A DNA stretch of 10,874 nucleotides, taken from the NCBI GenBank assembly GCA_020216575.1, contig JAIUYC010000045.1, forward strand, positions 1-10,874, given 5' to 3'. Each line of letters opens with the position of its first letter. Positions within the stretch are counted from its first letter, which is position 1. The position numbers were made by a program, and so were the translations under genes. The notes beneath the pieces are model-generated. The model ran no database searches. It was given only the letters and a program-made list of their open reading frames with translations, and was not told where the DNA came from. Shown here in pieces: positions 5,747-10,874 of this stretch. Source of the DNA: Coleofasciculus sp. S288 (GTDB lineage: Bacteria > Cyanobacteriota > Cyanobacteriia > Cyanobacteriales > Coleofasciculaceae).

Positions 5747-6862
5747 ATGACCACTCAAACGATTGTTGTCAAAGTTGGCACATCCAGCCTGACCCAACCT
5801 GAAACGGGTCAGCTAGCGCTTTCGACCATTGCTAAGCTCGTTGAAACCCTCACTCACTTGGGTGCCTCTGGTCATCAGATCGTACTAGTCACATCAGGAG
5901 CTGTAGGAGTGGGTTGTGCGCGGCTGGGGTTAAAGTCGCGTCCCCAAACAATGGCACTCAAACAAGCCGTTGCAGCTGTCGGGCAGGGACGCCTGATGCG
6001 GATTTACGACGATTTTTTTACTAGCTTGCAGCAACCCATCGCACAAGTTCTCCTTAGCCGCCGCGACTTTGTACAGCGTAGTTGCTACGTCAATGCCTAC
6101 GCAACGTTTCGGGAATTGCTACAACTGGGCGTCATCCCGGTGGTGAACGAAAACGACACTGTAGCCGTCGAGGAACTAAAGTTTGGTGATAACGATACCC
6201 TCAGCGCCTTAGTTGCTAGTTTAATTGAAGCCGACTGGTTGTTTTTATTAACCGATGTAGATAGGCTTTACTCTGCCGACCCCCGTGCTGTACCGGATGC
6301 TCAGCCGATTGCACTCGTAAACCGGATTGAGGATTTAGAAGAACTCCAAGTCCAAACCGGGGACTCAGGTTCTCAGTGGGGGACGGGGGGCATGGTGACC
6401 AAAATTGCGGCTGCCCGAATTGCTACTAGTGCGGGAGTGAGGACGGTAATTACAGAAGGAAGACGCCCTGAAACGATTGAAAAAATCTTACAGGGAGAAC
6501 CGCTCGGTACTCAGTTTGAACCCCAACCCCGAACTGAAAATGCCCGCAAGCGCTGGATTGCCTACAGTTTAGTTCCTGCTGGGAAGCTCTTTCTTGATGA
6601 TGGAGCGGTAGCAGCAATTGTTCAAGGAGGTAAGTCCCTGTTAGCGGCTGGGATTACTGGCCTTGAGGGAAATTTCCATGCTTCGGAGTCTGTCTTATTA
6701 TGCGATCGCAACGGTGCGGAAGTTGCTAGAGGGCTTGTGAACTACAGCAGCAACGAACTGCAGAAGATTCGGGGGCATCAATCTGACGAAATTCCCGCTA
6801 TCTTGGGCTACCCTAGCGCGGAAACGGTTGTTCATCGAGATAATCTTGTTGTGACAAAATGA
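5747..6862 (+). CDS. proB: Glutamate 5-kinase, 371 aa
   Basis: ProB phosphorylates glutamate to gamma-glutamyl phosphate, the first and feedback-controlled step of proline synthesis in the cytoplasm. The amino-acid kinase domain is complete: [10 protein letters not shown] (7-16), [10 protein letters not shown] (47-56), the substrate loop [18 protein letters not shown] (133-150), [14 protein letters not shown] (167-180) and [15 protein letters not shown] (212-226). A C-terminal PUA domain follows from about residue 276 to 360 ([14 protein letters not shown], then KSLLAAGI and [13 protein letters not shown]). The length is normal for the two-domain form. No proA is in the window, so it stands apart from the rest of the pathway. 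The start ATG at 5747 begins right after a conserved-looking hairpin and has no clear ribosome site. One HIP1 octamer lies in the gene. Confidence 0.97.
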   Translation: MTTQTIVVKVGTSSLTQPETGQLALSTIAKLVETLTHLGASGHQIVLVTSGAVGVGCARLGLKSRPQTMALKQAVAAVGQGRLMRIYDDFFTSLQQPIAQVLLSRRDFVQRSCYVNAYATFRELLQLGVIPVVNENDTVAVEELKFGDNDTLSALVASLIEADWLFLLTDVDRLYSADPRAVPDAQPIALVNRIEDLEELQVQTGDSGSQWGTGGMVTKIAAARIATSAGVRTVITEGRRPETIEKILQGEPLGTQFEPQPRTENARKRWIAYSLVPAGKLFLDDGAVAAIVQGGKSLLAAGITGLEGNFHASESVLLCDRNGAEVARGLVNYSSNELQKIRGHQSDEIPAILGYPSAETVVHRDNLVVTK

Positions 6863-6876
6863 TGTATTTTTTACAA

Positions 6877-6904
6877 ACCGCAGAGGCGCAGAGGTCACAG
6901 AGAG
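6877..6904 (+). repeat. GCAGAGG-type dispersed cyanobacterial repeat
   Basis: The segment ACCGCAGAGGCGCAGAGG, followed by a decayed third unit TCACAGAG, starts 15 bases after the proB stop. It belongs to a family of short intergenic repeats that I recall as frequent in cyanobacterial genomes. Its role is unknown. Confidence 0.6.
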
Positions 6905-7079
6905 CAGAAGAGGAGATAAATAGATAAAGGAGGTTACAGCAGCGGATTTGGTATCACGGATAGGAAGCCTACCTGCACTGAAGGATACATCTATATCCCT
7001 GGAGCAAAAAGCCTTGTGTTACTGAGTGTAGAACAGAACCGAAGGGCAGCCGGAAGGGAATATGGTGTATAATTAGGAG

Positions 7080-7373
7080 TTAGAGGATTAAAGAAAAGTT
7101 GCGGTAATACGCGCCTCTAAACAATTAGAACCTAGACAACTGAAGATTTGAGGGTTTTATAGGGAAGTGTGCCAGAACCTTGCACTGCCTCCTGTATGTA
7201 AAATCTTCAGGGAACTTAGTGTCGTGTAGAATTTTCACTACACCAAACCCGGTGGGGCGTTACGGGTCTGACTGTCGAGGGTTAAGTCTTTGAACTCCCG
7301 TTGAAGCAGTAACTTCCTTCCGCGAGGGGGAAGCCCCGTTTTAGCCCGTAAGGGCTGAACGGTAGAGCGTCAC
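7080..7373 (+). ncRNA. Orphan structured RNA / IS200-IS605-type right end (omega-RNA-like), no transposase gene attached
   Basis: The 563-base spacer between proB and aroB holds no gene, but this stretch contains a chain of hairpins. TTAGAGG/CCTCTAA is at 7080-7120, with GCG/CGC inside. CTGAAGATTT/AAATCTTCAG is at 7140-7210, GTGTAG/CTACAC at 7224-7243 and ACCCG/CGGGT at 7247-7267. CTTCCTTC/GGGGGAAG with G-U pairs lies just before 7334. AGCCC-GTAA-GGGCT, extended by CCGTT/AACGG, is at 7336-7362. The region ends TAGAGCGTCAC. The segment GTTGAAGCAG - GAAGCCCC - GTAA hairpin - TCAC resembles, as I remember them, the 3' ends of cyanobacterial tnpB elements, where the omega-RNA scaffold meets the transposon right end. 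An IscB-linked HEARO RNA is an alternative. A TATAAT stands at 7068-7073 without a good -35. The bases 6905-7067 show nothing I recognise. Confidence 0.5.
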
Positions 7374-7425
7374 AATTTATTTCTATTAACTAAACTCCTT
7401 ACCCTCATCCAATCTTCTTCAAAAA

Positions 7426-8526
7426 TCAAGAGTCTTGCATTTGGCGAAGTACCTGTCGAATCACATTGGCTGGCACTTGGTCGGTTACTGTTACTGCGCC
7501 AATTTGGGTAGGCAGAACAAATCGTACCTTACCGTCTTTGACTTTCTTATCCGTTTGCAGGGTATCGAGAATCGCTTCAATATCTAACCCACTAGGGAGT
7601 TGAGTGGGCAGTCCTGCTTTTTGAATCAGGGCATCTTGACGTTGGGCATCAGCAGGCTTCCACATCCGGAGTTGAACGGCAATTTGTCCGGCTGCGACCA
7701 TCCCAATGGCAACCGCTTCTCCATGCTTAAGTAACTTATAGTTCGTCAAGCTTTCTACGGCGTGACCGATGGTGTGACCGTAATTAAGAATTGCCCTTAA
7801 CCCTGCCTCTTTCTCATCCTTGCTGACGACATCGGCTTTGGCTTGGCAAGAATGAGTCAGGATAATGTCTAACAACTCCTCATCCATATAGCGCCGTTGG
7901 TCGAGGCGGGAAGCGTTCTCTAGTTTCTCAAATAGCTCGGTATTCCAGATAATCCCGTACTTAATTACCTCTGCCATTCCTGCCCGAAATTCTCGTGGCG
8001 GCAATGTCTTTAAGACTGAGGGGTCAATCAGAACAAAGCAGGGTTGATGAAATGCGCCAATCAAGTTTTTGCCTTTGGGATGATTGACGCCAGTTTTGCC
8101 GCCTACGGAGGAATCAACCATTGCCAACAGCGATGTCGGCACTTGTACTACGTTAATCCCTCGAAGCCAGGTTGCTGCTGCAAACCCAGCCATATCGCCA
8201 ATCACTCCACCCCCCAAAGCAACGATTGTGGAGGAGCGCTCTAAATGGTGTTGCAAGGCTGCATCGTAGAGCTTTTCGATGGATTTGAGCGTTTTGTAGC
8301 GTTCTCCGGCTGGGAGGGTGCAACTGGCCACGTCATACCCAACTAACTTAAGGGCAGCGATCGCTCTTTCTCCGTATTTTTTGACAATAGCAGGATTCGA
8401 CACCACCAAAACTCTCTTGCCCAGTTTCAGGCGACTCATCCACACGCCCAAATCGTCCAGACTATTAGCCGCGATCGCAATATCATAAGATTGCTGCGGT
8501 ACATCAACACGAATAACAGACTTCAT
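7426..8526 (-). CDS. aroB: 3-dehydroquinate synthase, 366 aa
   Basis: AroB converts DAHP to 3-dehydroquinate, the second step of the shikimate pathway to aromatic amino acids and, in cyanobacteria, quinones. The NAD-binding half has [15 protein letters not shown] (103-117) and [17 protein letters not shown] (130-146). The metal site has AEVIKYG (Glu186), [11 protein letters not shown] (His251) and [10 protein letters not shown] (His268), the three zinc ligands expected in the family. Residue numbers are from the ATG at 8526. I preferred it to a TTG two codons upstream, which lies too close to the weak AAGG site. The length is normal. The gene is divergent from petL (89 bases apart) and convergent with proB. 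Two HIP1 octamers lie in the gene. Confidence 0.97.
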   Translation of the reverse strand: MKSVIRVDVPQQSYDIAIAANSLDDLGVWMSRLKLGKRVLVVSNPAIVKKYGERAIAALKLVGYDVASCTLPAGERYKTLKSIEKLYDAALQHHLERSSTIVALGGGVIGDMAGFAAATWLRGINVVQVPTSLLAMVDSSVGGKTGVNHPKGKNLIGAFHQPCFVLIDPSVLKTLPPREFRAGMAEVIKYGIIWNTELFEKLENASRLDQRRYMDEELLDIILTHSCQAKADVVSKDEKEAGLRAILNYGHTIGHAVESLTNYKLLKHGEAVAIGMVAAGQIAVQLRMWKPADAQRQDALIQKAGLPTQLPSGLDIEAILDTLQTDKKVKDGKVRFVLPTQIGAVTVTDQVPANVIRQVLRQMQDS

Positions 8527-8615
8527 TGCCAAGACCTTTTTCCCTATGGCTCGTGGGCTGATTCTACCGCACCAGATGTTTCAATAGATTATTAGAGTGA
8601 TGTGGAGAAACGTAA

Positions 8616-8711
8616 ATGTCTGGAGTCGTTGCTTACTTTTTACTTCTCGGTGGTGCTACAGGAGTCGCCTTGGCTCTGTTCTTTGGCCTGAAAGCCGTTA
8701 AGTTGATTTAA
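8616..8711 (+). CDS. petL: Cytochrome b6f complex subunit PetL (probable), 31 aa
   Basis: The 31-residue product MSGVVAYFLLLGG, then ATGVALALFFGLKAVKLI, is a single transmembrane helix (about residues 4-25). It has a short periplasm/lumen-side start and a basic KAVKLI end, the pattern I know from cyanobacterial PetL. PetL is a small peripheral helix that stabilises the b6f dimer in the thylakoid membrane, the complex that links photosystem II to photosystem I. A GGAG ribosome site lies eight bases before the ATG. It is too short for common gene-length cut-offs. It is transcribed away from aroB, alone, and is followed about 150 bases later by a strong terminator. PetM and PetG have different sequences, so PetL is the best fit. 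Confidence 0.75.
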   Translation: MSGVVAYFLLLGGATGVALALFFGLKAVKLI

Positions 8712-8725
8712 GGCTGAGAGGTGGG

Positions 8726-8850
8726 GGTTGGCAGGTTAGTCAGTTAGCAGGTTGGTAGGTTAGAAAACTGGCTTGAATCGTCTAGCGTTCCAATTTGATA
8801 ACATTCCAACCTTTCAACCTTCACTCTGTCAACCTTCAATTCCAACCTTC
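8726..8850. repeat. AGGTTGG-rich inverted low-complexity repeat
   Basis: The left side (8726-8763) is built of GGTTGG, AGGTTAG and AGGTTGGTAGGTTAG units. The right side (8806-8850) is built of CCAACC, CAACCTTC and CCAACCTTC units, their complements. Together they could form a long imperfect hairpin. Such AGGTTG heptamer-type repeats are common between genes in filamentous cyanobacteria. Confidence 0.65.
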
Positions 8851-8865
8851 ATCGGTTATGAGACT

Positions 8866-8886
8866 CTCCCTTTTTCTAAAAGGGAG
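8866..8886 (+). terminator. Perfect 9-bp hairpin, probable petL terminator
   Basis: CTCCCTTTT (8866-8874) and AAAAGGGAG (8878-8886) are exact complements around a three-base loop and are followed by GTTCTTT. It likely ends the petL transcript. The A/T-rich upper stem also allows weak function in the other direction. The following 163 bases up to rlmN contain no gene or motif that I can support. Confidence 0.65.
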
Positions 8887-9049
8887 GTTCTTTAACTGAC
8901 ATCCTCTTCCAGGCTCTCGGCAAAACCTACGCAAGATATACTCCGGCAACTGTCGAGCGGCAAGTCCAATCACCACTGCACGCATGCTGGCATACAGTTT
9001 GCTGAATCTAGGTTCTACGATAGAGATCTAAGAGCCAATCGCAATCCTT

Positions 9050-10324
9050 ATGAGTGCTACCTCCCATTTTTCCTCCGTTGACTCGCCAACGAGCAACGAC
9101 GCTCAAAATCCCTCAAACCTTACTCAGCTGGATAAATCCCCTCAATCCAAAGCCACCTCAATTCCTCCGCTCGTGGGGGCATCTTTAGCGGAGTTGACGG
9201 AGTGGGTGCAACAGCAGGGACAACCCACTTATCGGGGGCGTCAGTTGCATCAGTGGATCTATGATAAAGGGGCGCGATCGCTCTCTGAAATTTCCGTCTT
9301 TCCCAAGCAATGGCGTGAATCTGTCGCTGATGTACCCATCGGACGCTCAGTTTTACACTACCGTTCAGAATCCCCCGATGGCACGGTAAAATATCTCCTG
9401 CGGCTGGCAGATGGTCATATTATAGAAACCGTCGGCATTCCCACTTTCACGAGAGGGGGAGATGACCTAACCCAAAATCCAAAATCCAAAATCCAAAATC
9501 ATTCGACTGAGCACTCGCCGAACGGTTCCGCTGAGGCTTCGGCGCGAGCGCTCAGCCGAGCAGTCACCGAACGCGTCCGAAGTCCAAAATCCAAAGAGCG
9601 CCTCACAGTTTGCGTGTCCTCTCAAGTTGGTTGTCCGATGGCGTGTGACTTCTGCGCTACTGGCAAAGGGGGATTCATCCGCAATTTAGCCCGTCATGAA
9701 ATTGTGGATCAAGTCTTGAGTGTTCAGGAAGACTTTGGACAGCGCGTTAGCAATGTGGTGTTCATGGGAATGGGAGAGCCATTGCTGAACCTAGACGCCG
9801 TTATCGGTGCTGTGAAGTCCCTCAATCAAGATGTGGGGATTGGCATGCGATCGCTTACAATCTCAACCGTTGGCATTTCCGGTCGTATCCGCAAACTGGC
9901 TGAATACCAACTCCAAATTACCCTCGCCATCAGTCTCCATGCTTCCAATCAGCCGTTGCGAGAAAAACTCATCCCTAGTGCGAAGCGGTATCCCCTCGAT
10001 GCTCTATTAGAAGAGTGCCGGGAATATGTGCAGCTAACAGGACGCCGAGTAACCTTTGAATACATCCTCCTCGCTGGACTCAATGACCTTCCGGAAAATG
10101 CGATCGAATTGGCACACCACCTGCGGGGGTTCCAGAGTCATGTCAATTTGATTCCCTACAACCCCATCAGTGAAGTGGACTATCAGCGTCCTAGTCCCCG
10201 CCGGATTCAAGCCTTTGTCGAAGCTCTGGAGAAGCAACATATTGCGGTTAGCGTTCGCCGCTCTCGCGGACTGGAAAAAGACGCCGCTTGTGGACAACTC
10301 CGAGCCTCAAAGCTTGCTCCATAA
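9050..10324 (+). CDS. rlmN: Dual-specificity RNA methyltransferase RlmN with an in-frame repeat insertion, 424 aa
   Basis: RlmN is a radical-SAM enzyme that methylates C2 of adenosine 2503 in 23S rRNA and of A37 in some tRNAs. The N-terminal domain contains [18 protein letters not shown] (60-77). The radical-SAM cluster motif is C195-x3-C199-x2-C202 in the segment [24 protein letters not shown] follows, and the two mechanistic cysteines are Cys188 (LTVCVSSQ) and Cys414 (DAACGQL). It is longer than usual (commonly about 350 residues) for two reasons. One is a polar N-terminal extension of about 40 residues. The other is roughly 49 extra residues (about 133-181) between IETVGIPT and KERLTVC, segments normally almost adjacent. 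The insertion matches intergenic-type repeat DNA. The core motifs are intact, so activity is likely retained. The start ATG lacks a clear ribosome site. Confidence 0.95.
   Translation: MSATSHFSSVDSPTSNDAQNPSNLTQLDKSPQSKATSIPPLVGASLAELTEWVQQQGQPTYRGRQLHQWIYDKGARSLSEISVFPKQWRESVADVPIGRSVLHYRSESPDGTVKYLLRLADGHIIETVGIPTFTRGGDDLTQNPKSKIQNHSTEHSPNGSAEASARALSRAVTERVRSPKSKERLTVCVSSQVGCPMACDFCATGKGGFIRNLARHEIVDQVLSVQEDFGQRVSNVVFMGMGEPLLNLDAVIGAVKSLNQDVGIGMRSLTISTVGISGRIRKLAEYQLQITLAISLHASNQPLREKLIPSAKRYPLDALLEECREYVQLTGRRVTFEYILLAGLNDLPENAIELAHHLRGFQSHVNLIPYNPISEVDYQRPSPRRIQAFVEALEKQHIAVSVRRSRGLEKDAACGQLRASKLAP
9446..9592 (+). repeat. Cyanobacterial intergenic-type repeat inserted inside the rlmN reading frame
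   Basis: Four CCAAAAT heptamers (9472-9499) are followed by a GC-rich module (9505-9580) and then another CCAAAAT plus CCAAA (9584-9595). The module holds the imperfect direct repeat GAGCACTCGCCGAACG (9509-9524) / GAGCAGTCACCGAACG (9558-9573), with 14 of 16 bases alike. It also holds the inverted pair GCTGAG (9530-9535) / CTCAGC (9551-9556). CCAAAAT heptamers are a known class of tandem repeat between cyanobacterial genes. The whole block is open in the rlmN frame and adds about 49 polar residues. Confidence 0.85.
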
Positions 10325-10368
10325 CTACACCGAGGATGATGATTTTCCCGCTTAATTGGTCAACATTT

Positions 10369-10395
10369 GGGGGGTGAATTTGCATCACCGTCCCC
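10369..10395 (+). terminator. Possible rlmN terminator hairpin
   Basis: GGGG-GGTGA (10369-10377) pairs with TCACC-GT-CCCC (10385-10395), with a two-base bulge and a seven-base loop. It stands 45 bases after the rlmN stop. There is no T-tract, so factor-independent termination is uncertain. Confidence 0.35.
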
Positions 10396-10573
10396 TGAAT
10401 TGAAACATTTGGTGCACTTGAGAACTTTATGGTCTGTGTACTGATAAAGAACAATAAAAACTTGAACTAGAAGCACGAAAAATCAGCAATTCCGGGAAGC
10501 TGAGAAACAAAAAAAATTGGAAAAAGGAACACAAGCTGTCCTCCCAGTCCAAAATTTTATTGTCTTCAACTTG

Positions 10574-10667
10574 GCACAGAGCTACCAACGGCTCTATTAA
10601 CCCCAGAGCAAGGCTCTGTGCTTTGATAATTCCCCCAACTGACCAGCGCTCTTTCATAACTCTGGGG
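10574..10667. repeat. Overlapping, mutually exclusive inverted repeats
   Basis: GCACAGAGC (10574-10582) complements GCTCTGTGC (10613-10621). CAGAGC (10604-10609) complements GCTCTG (10613-10618) with a three-base loop. CCCCAGAG (10601-10608) complements CTCTGGGG (10660-10667). All three matches are perfect and share arms, so only some can form at once. Further CAGAGC/TAGAGC copies occur up to 10718. The 458 bases between rlmN and 10783 contain no gene that I can support. Confidence 0.55.
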
Positions 10668-10782
10668 AGAGGATCTGAGGAGGTAAAAGTCATCAAACCC
10701 AGAGCTAGTTTCTAGTTATACCTAGAGCCACTGTTGCTACAAGGAAGTTTGTACTTCAGTACTGTGTTAACCATTGGCTGAT

Positions 10783-10874
10783 TCAGTGAGAAAACTGCTC
10801 CTTAGCTTGTAGTGCGGCATTAATTGCATCCTGCACTGGTACTTTTAACGCCATAATGTTACCTATCCCAGCCC
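10783..10874 (-). CDS. C-terminal end of an unrecognised protein, partial at the window edge
   Basis: On the minus strand a frame is open from the window edge and reads AGIGNIMALKVPVQDAIN, then AALQAKEQFSH and TGA. The 29 visible residues look like an amphipathic helix at the end of a soluble protein. I do not recognise a family. An internal ATG (10856) has AGG seven bases before it. The same bases could therefore be a 23-codon reading frame, but a longer gene entering from the right edge is more likely. Confidence 0.35.
   Translation of the reverse strand, partial: AGIGNIMALKVPVQDAINAALQAKEQFSH

Noticed and set aside
7045..7073. TATAAT at 7068-7073 as the promoter of the structured RNA
   Set aside because: The -10 match is perfect but no acceptable -35 box or extended -10 precedes it, so I list it only as a remark.
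8870..9030. Minus-strand open stretch reading SMRAVVIGLAARQLPEYILRRF, with GAGGATGTCAG near 8890 that recalls an IS200/IS605 end
   Set aside because: The peptide is too short and not recognisable, and no matching hairpin precedes the GATGTCAG, so neither a gene remnant nor a transposon end can be supported.
10427..10696. Open frame of 89 codons on the minus strand
   Set aside because: Its composition is poor (long Phe/Ser/Leu runs from a T-rich tract), it overlaps the GAGC repeats, and it resembles no protein that I know.
1..10874. CRISPR arrays, tRNA, rRNA, tmRNA or RNase P RNA
   Set aside because: No regularly spaced direct repeats of suitable size, and no conserved tRNA or structural RNA core motifs seen on either strand. 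The tandem repeats present have 6-9 or 27 base periods without unique spacers.

Overview
The window comes from a cyanobacterium, most likely a filamentous form with a repeat-rich genome. It contains nine exact copies of the HIP1 octamer GCGATCGC, a 31-codon petL-like gene for the cytochrome b6f complex, and a DUF3727 - mltG - yqeG gene block typical of cyanobacteria. It also has heptamer and nonamer tandem repeats between genes.

Layout. Bases 1-2800 look like accessory or decaying DNA. First comes the 3' part of an IS607-type tnpB that seems to have lost its RuvC-I region in frame. Next is a stretch of strong secondary structure containing a minus-strand terminator and a possible small RNA. 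Three minus-strand genes follow (31, 77 and 220 residues; the first and third are membrane proteins). Then comes the relic of a CBM48/GH13 alpha-amylase-type gene, reduced to its two ends. Bases 2800-6862 are a co-directional block of ordinary genes: DUF3727 protein, mltG (peptidoglycan lytic transglycosylase), a YqeG-type HAD phosphatase and proB (proline synthesis). Bases 6863-7425 hold no gene, but about 300 bases of it look like a multi-hairpin RNA or transposon end resembling the omega-RNA/right end of IS200/IS605-type elements. aroB (shikimate pathway) lies on the minus strand and is divergent from the tiny petL. After petL come a repeat-filled spacer and a strong terminator. rlmN (23S rRNA/tRNA methyltransferase) follows, carrying an in-frame insertion of an intergenic-type repeat. 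The last 550 bases contain overlapping inverted repeats and the end of an unrecognised minus-strand reading frame.

The genes do not form one pathway; they are mainly housekeeping genes. The most notable points are the repeat translated inside rlmN, the orphan transposon-type structured RNA between proB and aroB, two genes in the first 2.7 kb that have lost their catalytic middle, a candidate small RNA at 653-707, and an unlisted 31-residue membrane protein at 1882-1977. I see no CRISPR array, tRNA or rRNA. I did not find a clearly new multi-gene system.
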